Below, piece by piece: positions 34,834-44,441 of a stretch of 64,000 nt of DNA. The stretch's first letter is position 1, and each line of letters opens with the position of its first letter. The translations under genes and the position numbers were made by a program. Under the pieces are notes generated by a model. The model had not been told where the DNA came from, ran no database searches, and saw only the letters and a list, made by a program, of their open reading frames with translations. Source of the DNA: Flavobacterium sp. 5 (lineage in GTDB: Bacteria > Bacteroidota > Bacteroidia > Flavobacteriales > Flavobacteriaceae); the NCBI RefSeq assembly GCF_002813295.1, contig NZ_PHUE01000001.1:1984001-2048000 (forward strand), in the 5' to 3' direction.

Positions 34834-36195
34834 TTAATATCCTAATATCAATCGGGCGATTCCAAAATAAATCATAATTCCAAAGACATCATTTGTAGTA
34901 GTAATAAAAGGTCCTGTAGCTATAGCTGGGTCAATTTTATTTTTATTTAAAAACAAAGGAACTAACACCCCTAATATTGCAGCAAAAACGATTACAACAA
35001 GCATAGAAATTGAGATAGCAAATCCAACTAAATATTGTTGATACATTAGAGAATGGTACAAAAATAAAAATAAGGATATGATTGTCCCCGAAATCAATGC
35101 AACCGAAAGTTCCTTAGTTAGGTATTGCCTGCTGTATTCCTTCAGAGTTCCGTTTGCCAACCCCTGAACCACAATCGCTGATGCCTGTACACCAATATTT
35201 CCAGCCGTTGCCGAAAGTAAAGGAACAAAAATCATTAAGGTAAAATAAGGTTGCATTGAATTTTGGTTCCCTTCAAGAACTTTTGAAGCAATAATCTCTA
35301 TTACCATACCGATAAGCAACCAAGGTAAACGTGCTTTGATTAATTCATAAACACTATCATTGGATTCAATATCATTGGTAATACCCGCAGCCAATTGGTA
35401 ATCCTTATCGGCTTCGTCCTTTATTACATCGATAATATCGTCAATGGTGATTCTACCCACCAAGCGTCCCAATTCGTCTACCACAGGAATGGCTTCCAAA
35501 TCGTATTTTTGCATGATTCTGGCAACTTCAATATCTTCGGTATCTACATTTACAGAATTTAATTTTCGAATATATACATCATTAATATTCGTTCTGGTAG
35601 AAGTTGTCAATAAGTCTTTAAGTGACAATCTTCCTTTTAATCGATCTTCGTCATCCACCACATAAATAGAATGTACTCTCGAAATATTTTCGGCCTGAAT
35701 ACGCATTTCCTTTACACAAGTAAGTACGTTCCAGTTTTCGTTCACTTTTACCAACTCTTTGTGCATGATTCCACCCGCAGTATCCTCTTTGTAACGCAAC
35801 AACTCGACAATATCCTTGGCGTGCTCAACGTCCTGCAACTCGGATATTACTTCGGCTTTTTTCTCTTTCGAAAGTTCCCCGATAATATCGGCAGCATCAT
35901 TGGTTTCTAGTTCATCAAGCTCTTCGGCAATCTCTTTTGGCGAAAGCCTGCTTAAGATATTCTCCCGTAAATCGTCTTCTAACTCTAAAAGGATTTCGGC
36001 AGTTTTCTCACTATCTAAAACTTTAAAGATATAAGTCGCCTGATCGAAGTCCAGTTCATCAAGGATTTCGGCAATATCAGCATGGTGCAGGTCATTCAGT
36101 AAAAGTTCCAGTTGGTGGTCGTTTTTACTTTGAATGAATTCACCCAGTTGTACTATTAATTCTTTGCTGATTTTAAACTCCTCCATCGGCTTCAA
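34834..36195 (-). CDS. mgtE: Magnesium transporter MgtE
   Basis: A 453-residue Mg2+ channel/transporter. It has an N-terminal MgtE superhelical domain (residues about 25-130), two CBS domains ([23 protein letters not shown] and [21 protein letters not shown]), and a membrane domain of five helices including the conserved [25 protein letters not shown]. The CBS/N domains gate the channel by internal Mg2+ in known MgtE. The start may be 36195 or 36186 (MEEFKIS). Either overlaps the 3' end of rsmA, so the two genes are translationally coupled. Confidence 0.95.
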   Translation of the reverse strand: MKPMEEFKISKELIVQLGEFIQSKNDHQLELLLNDLHHADIAEILDELDFDQATYIFKVLDSEKTAEILLELEDDLRENILSRLSPKEIAEELDELETNDAADIIGELSKEKKAEVISELQDVEHAKDIVELLRYKEDTAGGIMHKELVKVNENWNVLTCVKEMRIQAENISRVHSIYVVDDEDRLKGRLSLKDLLTTSTRTNINDVYIRKLNSVNVDTEDIEVARIMQKYDLEAIPVVDELGRLVGRITIDDIIDVIKDEADKDYQLAAGITNDIESNDSVYELIKARLPWLLIGMVIEIIASKVLEGNQNSMQPYFTLMIFVPLLSATAGNIGVQASAIVVQGLANGTLKEYSRQYLTKELSVALISGTIISLFLFLYHSLMYQQYLVGFAISISMLVVIVFAAILGVLVPLFLNKNKIDPAIATGPFITTTNDVFGIMIYFGIARLILGY

Positions 36196-36955
36196 TTTTT
36201 TGGGTCAATGCTATAAATTCTGTGTAATCCAATTGTTCTGGTCGAAGATTAAAAACTTCATCTTCTCTTAGTTTATCGGACAAATTTAATGTTTTTAAAC
36301 TGTTACGCAAGGTCTTTCTACGCTGTTGAAAAGCCGTTTTTACTACCGTGAAAAACAATTTTTCTCCACATGGCAAACTATAATCTTCTTTCCTGCGCAT
36401 ACGCATTACTCCCGATTTTACTTTGGGGGGTGGATTGAATACGTTTTCGTCTACCGTAAACAAATATTCGGTATCATAAAAAGCTTTTACCAAAACAGAA
36501 AGAATTCCGTAGGCTTTACTTCCTTTCTTTTCGCAAATGCGTTCTGCTACTTCTTTTTGAAACATCCCAGCAAATTCAGGAACTTGATTGCGTAACTCCA
36601 ATGTTTTGAAAACAATTTGAGTCGAAATATTGTATGGAAAATTTCCAATGATGGCAAATTGCTTTCCTCCAAAAACTTCGTTGATATCGTATTTCAAGAA
36701 ATCTTTTGAAATGATTTTATCTTTTAATTTATCGTAATGAACACCTAAATATTCAACCGATTCGGTATCAATTTCAATAACGTAAGTATTGATTGGTTTA
36801 TCCAATAAATACTTGGTCAACACTCCCATTCCAGGTCCGATTTCCAACACATCTTCATACCCAACTAAATTCAAAGTATCGGCGATGTCTTTTGCTACGC
36901 TTTCGTCTTTTAAGAAATGTTGTCCGAGGTGTTTTTTGGCTGTTACTTTTTCCAT
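36173..36955 (-). CDS. rsmA: 16S rRNA (adenine1518/1519-N6)-dimethyltransferase
   Basis: RsmA/KsgA dimethylates two adjacent adenines near the 3' end of 16S rRNA during ribosome assembly. It opens [22 protein letters not shown] and has the SAM-binding motif [12 protein letters not shown]. The target-base motif IGNFPYNIS (NLPY type) and the C-terminal helical domain with [12 protein letters not shown] are also present. The start at 36955 (MEKVTAKKH) is preferred over an ATG at 37006. About 260 residues. It overlaps mgtE. Confidence 0.96.
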   Translation of the reverse strand: MEKVTAKKHLGQHFLKDESVAKDIADTLNLVGYEDVLEIGPGMGVLTKYLLDKPINTYVIEIDTESVEYLGVHYDKLKDKIISKDFLKYDINEVFGGKQFAIIGNFPYNISTQIVFKTLELRNQVPEFAGMFQKEVAERICEKKGSKAYGILSVLVKAFYDTEYLFTVDENVFNPPPKVKSGVMRMRRKEDYSLPCGEKLFFTVVKTAFQQRRKTLRNSLKTLNLSDKLREDEVFNLRPEQLDYTEFIALTQKIEADGGV

Positions 36956-37066
36956 ATCGTTATTGCGAGCTAAGACTCGCTTATTTTTTAGATTATATTC
37001 TCGCAAAGGAGCTAAAGTGCAATGGGGTTTTTTATTTTTAACTGAAATAAAACAGTTATTTATGTT

Positions 37067-37378
37067 CTAATGGTCTGAAATAACTTGTAATTCTGTTCTA
37101 AAAGTCAGCATTTTATCACCAAACAATTTCTCCCCTTCTTCTCGCAATGCAGGGGCATCTTCTAGGTAATATCTATCTAGTGTTTCCTTACTGTCTGTTG
37201 TATATTGAATCGAATACGTAACTCCACCCATTTCTTCTTCTACCAAAACACGCACAAAACGGGCCGAAATAAATTTTCCACAAGCCAGCATTTCAGGAAT
37301 GTGTTTGTGTTGCATCCAAATCATCCATTTATCGTGAACACTTTCGTGTATGTTTGTGGTAACGTTGTATATAATCAT
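37067..37378 (-). CDS. DUF4286 family protein
   Basis: A 103-residue soluble protein with the ferredoxin-like pattern of DUF4286: MIIYNVTTNIHESVHDKWMIWMQHKHIPEMLACG at the start and TYSIQYTTDSKETLDRY in the middle. The function is unknown. It sits between the TPR protein gene and rsmA in a same-strand block that begins with serS, an order I associate with flavobacterial genomes. Confidence 0.85.
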   Translation of the reverse strand: MIIYNVTTNIHESVHDKWMIWMQHKHIPEMLACGKFISARFVRVLVEEEMGGVTYSIQYTTDSKETLDRYYLEDAPALREEGEKLFGDKMLTFRTELQVISDH

Positions 37379-37486
37379 TATTTAAAAGTATTACGATTGA
37401 AGTCGTAGGGTTTTAACTCATTTAACTGCAATCTGTTTTCTATTTTTTATCCTCTATATTCTGCCTCTGTAAATCTGCAGTCTAAT

Positions 37487-39265
37487 TTACAAATTCGTAT
37501 CTCCGCGTAATTCTCTAAATCTCCTTCTGGCATCAACAAAATAAATACTGTCCTGATGATTGAAAATAATTTTCTCGTACAAAGCCTTTGCTTTATCAGG
37601 TTGTTGCAATTGTTTATTGTAAACTTCTGCAGAGAAATATAAGGCTTCATCTACATAAATTCCATCACTGTGATGCTCAATTATATCTTGATATTGCACC
37701 AAAGCTTGAGTATAATCTCCTAACTTTTCATACAGTCTTCCTAATCGCAATAAAGTTACAGCCTCTATTTCCTGTCCTTTAAAGCTTTTTAAAATCGACT
37801 GAAACTGAGTAACAGCTTCTTGATTTCTATTTTGATACAAAAGATAATCTCCTTTGGCAAATTGTTTCAAAGCCGTTTGAGTTGAGTCGGCAACAGTATT
37901 GTCATTAATCAACAAAAAATATTCCAAAGCATCATTGGCAATTAACTGCGTACTGGCTGATTTTAATTCTTTAAACTGTTTCAAAGCCCATTCAAAATCC
38001 GTTTTAAAATAACTCGTTTTGGCTGATTTTAAACTCGCTTCATGGGACAACACATTGTTTTGCAGATTCTCTTGAATTTGTGAATAATAAAGCAACGCCT
38101 GATTGAATTTTTCTTCGGAAAGTAAAATATCTGCCAGCTCCATTTTACATTGCGCCTGATCAAACTGATTCAGCTGCATTTCCATAGCTCGTTTTATAAT
38201 AGCTTTTCCCTCCGTAGGATTTCTCATTATGAAACTCGCAAAATGCGCTTGTTTCAACTGCAAAGATAAGGTAACTGGTGTTATGCCATATTGTTTTAAC
38301 AACGCATCAAATTGAGCGTCGATGGTTGGAAAATCTTTTTCCTGTGCTTTTTCCATTTTCATTTGCAACAAATAACTTTGGGCTTGCACAATCAACTCAA
38401 CATCAGTTGTGTTTTCCAAAACATAATTCATTACCTCTGTGGCGACCTCCTTATCTCCTTCTTCAATCGCCATCTGCCCTAAACTAATTATATTAGTCAG
38501 TGATTCTGGATTTCGCTTATAAATCGCTTTCTCCTGAATAAAGGCTTTTCCAAATTCTTTTTGTTGCATATAAAACCAACTCAGAAATTGATTCCAATAT
38601 ACATCTTGATTTTTTTGAACCCGAATAATCAAGGCTTTCTTAAGACCTTCATTAAATTTGGAATCCTCATCCTTAGACATATAACGTGTCAATTGATTTT
38701 GAATCATTATCGTCGATTGTTGGTTTTCGAAAGCTTCTTCCAAAAAATTAACAATCATTTGATCCGTGTTTCCTAATTGCCCGTATAATAAAGCTGTTTG
38801 ATATTTAAAATCATACGTTGGCACCATTTCGCTAGCTAACAAATACGATTTTAAAGCATATTCTAGCAGTACTTTCTTTTCAAAAGCATTCGCAATTCCA
38901 TATACTTCATTTGGATTTTTTCGGATTCTTTCTATTGCCTCATCATAATACTTTTTGGCCTTCGAATCATTTTTCTGTAATTGAAAATTATATCCCAATT
39001 CGACCAAAAGTGTAGACTGTTTGGATCTTGCGAATCGGTCTTGAATTTCCTTTTCTGCTGGATCAAACTGAAGTAATTGTTGCATGCAATCAATTTTTCG
39101 TTGGAAATAAAAAGGATTAGTGGGTAAACTATTCGATAAATCCTGATAACTGACTAATGCTTTTTCAAAATCACCTTTGTCATAGTAATACTGCGCCAAT
39201 TGCTCGTTTTGAGAAAAACAAACTAATGAAAAAAACAAGGCGATATGTAGAAAGAGTTTTTTCAT
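37487..39265 (-). CDS. TPR repeat protein, exported
   Basis: About 592 residues with a signal peptide ending CFSQN (start at 39265, MKKLFLH; an ATG four codons upstream is less likely). The mature protein is helical with tetratricopeptide-like repeats, clearest at residues 15-50 (QLAQYYYDKGDFEKALVSYQDL). They are also clear in the last third (AVTLLRLGRLYEKLGDYTQALVQYQDIIEHH; ALYFSAEVYNKQLQQPDKAKALYEKII). It is likely a periplasmic scaffold. It lies between serS and DUF4286 on the same strand. The partner is unknown. Confidence 0.88.
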   Translation of the reverse strand: MKKLFLHIALFFSLVCFSQNEQLAQYYYDKGDFEKALVSYQDLSNSLPTNPFYFQRKIDCMQQLLQFDPAEKEIQDRFARSKQSTLLVELGYNFQLQKNDSKAKKYYDEAIERIRKNPNEVYGIANAFEKKVLLEYALKSYLLASEMVPTYDFKYQTALLYGQLGNTDQMIVNFLEEAFENQQSTIMIQNQLTRYMSKDEDSKFNEGLKKALIIRVQKNQDVYWNQFLSWFYMQQKEFGKAFIQEKAIYKRNPESLTNIISLGQMAIEEGDKEVATEVMNYVLENTTDVELIVQAQSYLLQMKMEKAQEKDFPTIDAQFDALLKQYGITPVTLSLQLKQAHFASFIMRNPTEGKAIIKRAMEMQLNQFDQAQCKMELADILLSEEKFNQALLYYSQIQENLQNNVLSHEASLKSAKTSYFKTDFEWALKQFKELKSASTQLIANDALEYFLLINDNTVADSTQTALKQFAKGDYLLYQNRNQEAVTQFQSILKSFKGQEIEAVTLLRLGRLYEKLGDYTQALVQYQDIIEHHSDGIYVDEALYFSAEVYNKQLQQPDKAKALYEKIIFNHQDSIYFVDARRRFRELRGDTNL

Positions 39266-39364
39266 TTTAAACGGCAATTTTTATAAACATATAAGTCATA
39301 TAAGTTTGCATTCACTTTAATCTTAACCTTTTTGCAATACTCTTATATGACTTATATGGTAAAT

Positions 39365-40636
39365 TTAATCAATAATATCAAACCCACAGTATGGACGCAA
39401 AACCTCTGGGATTACGATTCCTTCTGGAGTTTGGTAGTTTTCTAAAATTCCAGCAAGAACTCTTGGCAAAGCCAATGAACTTCCGTTTAATGTATGTGCC
39501 AATTGGCTTTTGCCATCTTTATCTTTGAAACGCAATTTCAAACGATTCGCCTGAAAAGTTTCAAAATTAGATACAGAAGATATTTCCAACCAACGCTCTT
39601 GCGCAGTAGAATACACTTCAAAATCATAAGTCAAAGCCGATGTGAAACCCATATCTCCTCCGCAAAGACGCAAGATTCTAAATGGTAATTTCAATTCCTG
39701 CAAAATATTTTTCACGTGTTCTACCATTCCGTCCAAAGCTTGGTATGAATTATCAGGGTGTTCAACACGAACGATTTCAACTTTGTCAAATTGATGCAAA
39801 CGATTCAAACCACGAACGTGCGCTCCATAAGAACCTGCTTCACGACGGAAACAAGGCGTATAAGCAGTTCGCAAGATTGGAAATTCATTTTCGCTTACGA
39901 TTACATCTCTAAAAATATTAGTTACAGGAACCTCAGCTGTTGGAATTAAATATAAATTATCGGCAGCATCATGGTACATTTGCCCTTCTTTGTCTGGCAA
40001 TTGTCCCGTTCCATAAGCCGAAGCTTCATTTACAAAATGAGGAACTTGAACTTCTTGATATCCTGCAGCTGTATTTTTATCTAGAAAATAATTGATTAAG
40101 GCACGTTGCAAACGAGCTCCTTTACCTTTATAAACAGGGAATCCAGCACCAGTAATTTTTACTCCCAATTCAAAATCGATGATATCGTATTGTTTTACTA
40201 ATTCCCAATGCGGTTGCGCACCATCATGCAAAACTGGAATACCACCTTCTTCATAAACATTTAAGTTATCCTCTGGAGTTTTTCCAACAGGAACAATATC
40301 CGCAGGAAGATTAGGTAATGTATATAGTTTCTCTGTTAATTCATTGGCTAAAGCAACAGCGTTTTCAGCCAATACTTTGCTTTTTTCCTTTAAGAGAACC
40401 GTTTTTTCTTTTAGAATTGCCGCTTTAGATTTTTCACCAGCTTTCATCAACTCGCCAATATCTTTGGATAATTTATTAGATTCGGATAAAATGTTATCTA
40501 ACTCTACTTGCGTAGCGCGACGTTTTTCATCCAATTGTACCACTTCTTCAACAACCTCTCTGGCATCCATATTTCTTTTGGCCAAAGCGTTGATTACTTT
40601 CTCTTGATTCTCTCTAATAAATGCAATTTGTAACAT
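39365..40636 (-). CDS. serS: Seryl-tRNA synthetase
   Basis: A 423-residue class II synthetase that charges tRNA-Ser (and tRNA-Sec where present). The N-terminal 110 residues form the long antiparallel coiled-coil arm. Motif 2 is PCFRREAGSYG. Motif 3 is LNGSSLALPRVLAGILENYQ. GTGQLPDKEGQMY is the serine-pocket region. The length is normal. It heads the minus-strand housekeeping block serS-TPR-DUF4286-rsmA-mgtE. Confidence 0.97.
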   Translation of the reverse strand: MLQIAFIRENQEKVINALAKRNMDAREVVEEVVQLDEKRRATQVELDNILSESNKLSKDIGELMKAGEKSKAAILKEKTVLLKEKSKVLAENAVALANELTEKLYTLPNLPADIVPVGKTPEDNLNVYEEGGIPVLHDGAQPHWELVKQYDIIDFELGVKITGAGFPVYKGKGARLQRALINYFLDKNTAAGYQEVQVPHFVNEASAYGTGQLPDKEGQMYHDAADNLYLIPTAEVPVTNIFRDVIVSENEFPILRTAYTPCFRREAGSYGAHVRGLNRLHQFDKVEIVRVEHPDNSYQALDGMVEHVKNILQELKLPFRILRLCGGDMGFTSALTYDFEVYSTAQERWLEISSVSNFETFQANRLKLRFKDKDGKSQLAHTLNGSSLALPRVLAGILENYQTPEGIVIPEVLRPYCGFDIID

Positions 40637-40676
40637 AGTTCTAATTTTATAACTATTATATTTCTAATAATGGAAG

Positions 40677-40703
40677 CAAATTTAAGGAAATGTTTGTTAA
40701 CAA
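40677..40703 (-). promoter_or_regulatory. Candidate serS promoter
   Basis: On the minus strand TAAATTTG (40684-40677) is preceded by TTG (40703-40701) with 16 bases between, close to the Bacteroidetes consensus, 40 bp upstream of the serS ATG. Confidence 0.5.
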
Positions 40704-40776
40704 CGAGACAAAGTTTGTGCTCCAAACCTTTTTTAATTTTTAGTACTAAATTCTAAAATAAACAGCTTTTTTGATT

Positions 40777-40820
40777 GGGCGTGCCCCTCCGTAAAAACTA
40801 CGGGTCAGGCTTTCCGTTCC
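40777..40820. repeat. Dispersed GC-rich intergenic element, copy 2
   Basis: GGGCGTGCCC and GGGTCAGGCTTTCCG lie in an otherwise AT-rich gap between serS and ferritin. It is related to the longer, interrupted copy at 33792-33904. No gene is seen in the rest of this 394-bp gap. Confidence 0.55.
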
Positions 40821-41030
40821 CGCTTTTTTATCCCGTAAAAAAAGAGATAAAAAAGAGCTCCTCTTCAATCCATTACACAAAAAAGGAAGCAAACAACCTC
40901 GTATTTCAGGCAAATAAAAACTCAATTTCTCAATTAGAATCATACTAAATTGAATTTATTTACTTGATTTTTAATATAAAAAAAAGACCGTTAAATTATT
41001 TTTTTTTAAATTTACTAAAAACTAGAAATC

Positions 41031-41558
41031 ATGTTATTAAAAAATATCGAAATCGCATTAAACAAGCAAATCCGTATAGAGGCAGAATCTTCTCAAATAT
41101 ATTTATCAATGGCATGTTGGGCAGAAGCAAGTGGATTAGAAGGAATCGCTCAGTTTATGTATACTCAATCTGACGAGGAACGTTTGCATATGCTTAAACT
41201 AATTAAGTATGTTAATGAACGTGGTGGTCACGCCCAAATTACCGATTTGAAAGCACCAAAAACAACTTACGAAACCTTCAAGGGAATGTTTGAAGAATTA
41301 TATAAACACGAAGTTTTTGTTTCAGATTCTATCAATGAATTGGTACATATTACTTTTCAAGAGAAAGATTATGCTACTCACAACTTCTTGCAGTGGTATG
41401 TTGCCGAACAAATTGAAGAAGAAGCTACTGCTAAATCAATTTTAGACAAAATCAACTTAATTGGTGATGATAAAGGCGGATTATATCTTTTTGACCGTGA
41501 CATTCAGCAAGCAGCTATAGCCAGTGCAACTGCAGCGGCTGCAGCAACTGCCAAATAA
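41031..41558 (+). CDS. ftnA: Ferritin
   Basis: A 175-residue bacterial non-haem ferritin that oxidises Fe2+ and stores it as ferric mineral in a 24-mer cage. The ferroxidase residues expected for FtnA are present: Glu17 (IRIEAESSQIYL), Glu50 and His53 (SDEERLHML). Further acids lie in HITFQEKDYATHNFLQWYVAEQIEEE. The last 15 residues are an Ala/Thr tail. It is monocistronic, with a terminator at 41583. The iron-uptake operon feoAB and a DtxR-type regulator are encoded elsewhere in this window. Confidence 0.95.
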   Translation: MLLKNIEIALNKQIRIEAESSQIYLSMACWAEASGLEGIAQFMYTQSDEERLHMLKLIKYVNERGGHAQITDLKAPKTTYETFKGMFEELYKHEVFVSDSINELVHITFQEKDYATHNFLQWYVAEQIEEEATAKSILDKINLIGDDKGGLYLFDRDIQQAAIASATAAAAATAK

Positions 41559-41582
41559 TTTAAGATACCTCTTAATAAATAC

Positions 41583-41623
41583 AATCCTTAAAATGCAGTT
41601 CATGTATTTTGAGGATTTTTTTT
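41583..41623 (+). terminator. Ferritin terminator
   Basis: A 12-bp stem (AATCCTTAAAAT / ATTTTGAGGATT, one G-T pair) is followed by eight T. Confidence 0.8.
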
Positions 41624-41667
41624 AGCTCAAAAATGTTAAAGTTTATTTAGAATAGATAAAAACAATT

Positions 41668-41675
41668 TACATTTG
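41668..41675 (+). promoter_or_regulatory. Candidate -7 box
   Basis: TACATTTG matches TAnnTTTG and is followed by C, 65 bp upstream of the Lys/Cys-rich small gene. It supports separate transcription from ferritin. Confidence 0.45.
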
Positions 41676-41739
41676 CATTGGTTTTAAATTCTTTATACCA
41701 AAAGTTTCGAATAGATTCATAACTTTAATTACAGTTACC

Positions 41740-41967
41740 TTGAGCAAGAAAGAAAAAGAAAAGGAGAAAAAGGACAAGAAGAAAAAAAAGGATAAAAAAG
41801 AAATCCTTAAAAAATTGAAAGCAGCCGAAAGTTGCAAGTCTACTTGTATGTCTAGCTGTAAAGTACCAACAAATTGTAAATCTAGCTGTTGTGAAAAATT
41901 CAAAAAAAGTGAAAAGAAACGTTGCAGTCGTTGTCCGATGTTTGATTTACTAAAAAAGACCGCATAA
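41740..41967 (+). CDS. Lys- and Cys-rich small protein
   Basis: A 75-residue protein starting at TTG; the frame is open back to 41656 but contains no ATG. Residues 2-28 are almost pure Lys/Glu/Asp. Residues 32-65 hold eight cysteines spaced C-x3-C-x3-C-x5-C-x3-CC-x10-C-x2-C, a clear metal-binding or disulphide pattern. There is no signal peptide or membrane segment. It follows ferritin by about 180 bp but has its own -7 box. Metal or iron-sulphur binding is inferred from the cysteines. The family is not recognised. Confidence 0.6.
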   Translation: MSKKEKEKEKKDKKKKKDKKEILKKLKAAESCKSTCMSSCKVPTNCKSSCCEKFKKSEKKRCSRCPMFDLLKKTA

Positions 41968-42065
41968 TTTTAAGTTACTAGCTTGTTTGCTCGTGAATAG
42001 TTTGCTATTCCATTGTCCAAACACCATATTAAAAACCATCACAATATTGATATATAATAAAAACA

Positions 42066-42097
42066 AAAAGTGTTCGCAATGCGAGCACTTTTTTTTA
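42066..42097 (+). terminator. Terminator
   Basis: An imperfect stem (AAAAAGTGTTCGCA / TGCGAGCACTTTTT) is followed by further T residues, about 100 bp past the Lys/Cys-rich gene. Confidence 0.75.
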
Positions 42098-42166
42098 TGA
42101 GCAAAATTCAGTCTGAAATCTGCTACCTGTAATCTGCTGCCTAATAAGAACTTCGCTACTATTACG

Positions 42167-42198
42167 TTTGTAAATAGAAACATATTTCGGTATATTTG
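42167..42198 (+). promoter_or_regulatory. Promoter of the GNAT-nitrilase gene
   Basis: TTTG at 42167-42170 and TATATTTG at 42191-42198, 20 bases apart, match the consensus fully. The ATG follows 18 bp later. Confidence 0.65.
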
Positions 42199-42215
42199 AT
42201 ACAAATCAGGATGCT

Positions 42216-43748
42216 ATGCAAACCAAGATAAAAAAAGTAGAGTTACGAAATCTAATGATTGAGGACTACAAAGAATTAAAAAAATCAATGATTCAGGCTT
42301 ATCCCGAAATGGAAAATGCTTATTGGAAGCAACCAGACATTGAAAACTTACTGGAACGATTTGCAGAAGGACAATTGGTAATTTTAGCTGACGGAAAAGT
42401 AGTCGGCGCCGCTTTATCGCTGATTGTAGATGAAATTCTCGTAGATAAAAATCCTAATTATGCGAAAATAACGGGTAATTATACGTTCTCCACGCACAAC
42501 CCAAAAGGAGAAATATTATATGGTATCGATGTTTTTATCAATCCTGATTACAGAGGATTGCGATTAGGAAGACGCTTATACGATGCCCGCAAAGAATTAT
42601 GTGAAAATATGAATCTAAAAGGAATCGTTTTTGCTGGAAGAATACCAAATTATAAAAAACATGCCGACAAGTTAACCCCAAAAAAATACATTGAGAAAGT
42701 TAGAAAAAAAGAATTGCATGACCCTGTTCTGAATTTTCAGCTGAGTAATGATTTTCACGTGATGCGAATCATGAAAAACTATTTGGAAGGTGATATTGAT
42801 TCTAAGGACTTTGCTGTATTATTGGAATGGAATAATGTCTATTACGACGAAAGTCCTGTATTAATAAACACTACAAAAAGCATCATTAGGCTTGGATTAA
42901 TTCAATGGCAAATGCGTCCCTTATCAAATTTGGATGCTTTATTTGAACAAGCCGAATTTTTTATCGATGCTGTATCGGGTTACAAAAGTGATTTTGCACT
43001 TTTCCCAGAGTTGTTCATTGCACCTTTGATGGCCGATTACAATCATTTATCGGAACCAGAAGCCATCAGAGAATTGGCAAAATATGCAGATCCCATTCGT
43101 AAAAAATTTCAGGAATTTGCTATATCCTATAATATCAATATCATTTCTGGAAGTATGCCTTATTTAGAAAACGGCAACTTGTACAATGTTGGTTTTCTTT
43201 GCAAAAGGGACGGAACTTCTGAAATGTATTATAAAATTCATATCACTCCAAATGAAGTACTGCATTGGGGAATGAAAGGCGGTTCGCAATTTAAAACCTT
43301 TGATACCGATTGCGGAAAAATTGGAATCATGATTTGTTATGATGTTGAATTTCCAGAACTCTCCAGACTTTTGGCTGACGAGGATATGAATATTCTATTT
43401 GTTCCTTTTTTAACTGACACGCAAAGTGGCTACACCAGAGTCAGACATTGTTCTCAAGCCCGAGCCATAGAAAACGAATGTTATGTAGCTATTGCAGGAT
43501 GTGTTGGGAATCTTCCAAAAGTAAATAATATGGATATTCAATATGCGCAAACAGCTCTTTTCACGCCTTCGGATTTTCAATTTCCAAGTACGGGTATAAA
43601 AGCGGAAGCCACACCAAATACCGAAATGACTTTGATTGTAGATGTAGATTTAAATTTATTGAAAGAACTCCACGAACACGGAAGCGCCAGAATTCTAAAA
43701 GACAGAAGAACCGATTTATACGAAATTACAAGACTTGGTAAGGCGTAG
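42216..43748 (+). CDS. GNAT acetyltransferase / carbon-nitrogen hydrolase fusion
   Basis: A 510-residue two-domain protein. Residues 1-215 are a GNAT domain (GIDVFINPDYRGLRLGRRLYDARKEL is the acetyl-CoA-binding motif). Residues 223-500 are a nitrilase-superfamily amidase with the catalytic triad Glu265 (FPELF), Lys340 (YYKIHITP) and Cys374 (MICYDVEFPE). This fused architecture is known across bacteria. The nitrilase part resembles the aliphatic amidase/N-carbamoyl branch. The substrate is unknown. It is a single gene with a consensus promoter and a shared bidirectional terminator. Confidence 0.92.
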   Translation: MQTKIKKVELRNLMIEDYKELKKSMIQAYPEMENAYWKQPDIENLLERFAEGQLVILADGKVVGAALSLIVDEILVDKNPNYAKITGNYTFSTHNPKGEILYGIDVFINPDYRGLRLGRRLYDARKELCENMNLKGIVFAGRIPNYKKHADKLTPKKYIEKVRKKELHDPVLNFQLSNDFHVMRIMKNYLEGDIDSKDFAVLLEWNNVYYDESPVLINTTKSIIRLGLIQWQMRPLSNLDALFEQAEFFIDAVSGYKSDFALFPELFIAPLMADYNHLSEPEAIRELAKYADPIRKKFQEFAISYNINIISGSMPYLENGNLYNVGFLCKRDGTSEMYYKIHITPNEVLHWGMKGGSQFKTFDTDCGKIGIMICYDVEFPELSRLLADEDMNILFVPFLTDTQSGYTRVRHCSQARAIENECYVAIAGCVGNLPKVNNMDIQYAQTALFTPSDFQFPSTGIKAEATPNTEMTLIVDVDLNLLKELHEHGSARILKDRRTDLYEITRLGKA

Positions 43749-43778
43749 TTGATAGTTGTCAGTTAATTTAATCATCTA

Positions 43779-43821
43779 TAATAATAAAAAAAGTGTCCGT
43801 AATAGAACACTTTTTTATTAT
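43779..43821. terminator. Bidirectional terminator
   Basis: ATAATAAAAAAAGTGT pairs with ACACTTTTTTATTAT across a 10-nt loop, with one bulged A, between convergent genes. Confidence 0.8.
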
Positions 43822-43852
43822 AAGTTCAATTGCAATTTGTAATTCTAAAATC

Positions 43853-44185
43853 CTATTTCCCAAGGAGCATGATCTCATTTACAACTACTTCGGTAATATA
43901 GCGCTTTTCACCATTCTTATCATCGTAACTTCTATGGGTTAGTTTTCCGTCTATTGCAATTTGTTTTCCTTTCGTTACAAATTTTTCGATAATTTCGGCC
44001 ACTTTTCCCCAAGCAACTACGGTGTGCCATTCGGTTTGTTCAACTTTTTCTCCTTTGTCGTTTTTGTAACTGTCGCTGGTAGCAATGTTTAAAATTGCTT
44101 TTTTCTTTCCCTCGTCGAAGTTTTTGATTTCTGGATCATTACCTACATTACCTAGTAACTGTACTCTGTTTTTAATTGCATTCAT
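43853..44185 (-). CDS. ssb: Single-stranded DNA-binding protein (short)
   Basis: A 110-residue OB-fold protein: NRVQLLGNVGNDPEIKNFDEGKKKAILNIATSD, then EQTEWHTVVAWGKVAEIIEKFVTKGKQIAIDGKLTHRSYDDKNGEKRYITEVVVNEI. It binds single-stranded DNA. It lacks the acidic C-terminal tip found in the main replication SSB. It may therefore be an accessory paralogue involved in recombination, competence or mobile DNA, or a short form. It is a single gene. Confidence 0.9.
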   Translation of the reverse strand: MNAIKNRVQLLGNVGNDPEIKNFDEGKKKAILNIATSDSYKNDKGEKVEQTEWHTVVAWGKVAEIIEKFVTKGKQIAIDGKLTHRSYDDKNGEKRYITEVVVNEIMLLGK

Positions 44186-44344
44186 GGCGTGTAAATTTTA
44201 AATGTTAGTGCGTATATAATTTTGTTTGTATTGAAATTAACATTGCAATTGCTTTGTTTCATTTCGATAGGGCAAAGATGCAATAGCTTTCAAAAATTAT
44301 TCGGTTGCTAACTATTTACTTTCGGTTGTAATTATTTGTAACCG

Positions 44345-44373
44345 TTTGCAAACGGTATTTTTTTGTATATTTG
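44345..44373 (+). promoter_or_regulatory. Consensus promoter
   Basis: TTTG at 44345-44348 and TATATTTG at 44366-44373, with 17 bases between, is an optimal Bacteroidetes promoter, 69 bp before the start at 44442. Confidence 0.65.
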
Positions 44374-44441
44374 GAAGGAAAGAAACAAGTAGAATATAAT
44401 TTTAACGTGCCAAAAAAAATAATATAAAAAAGCTTTAAATA

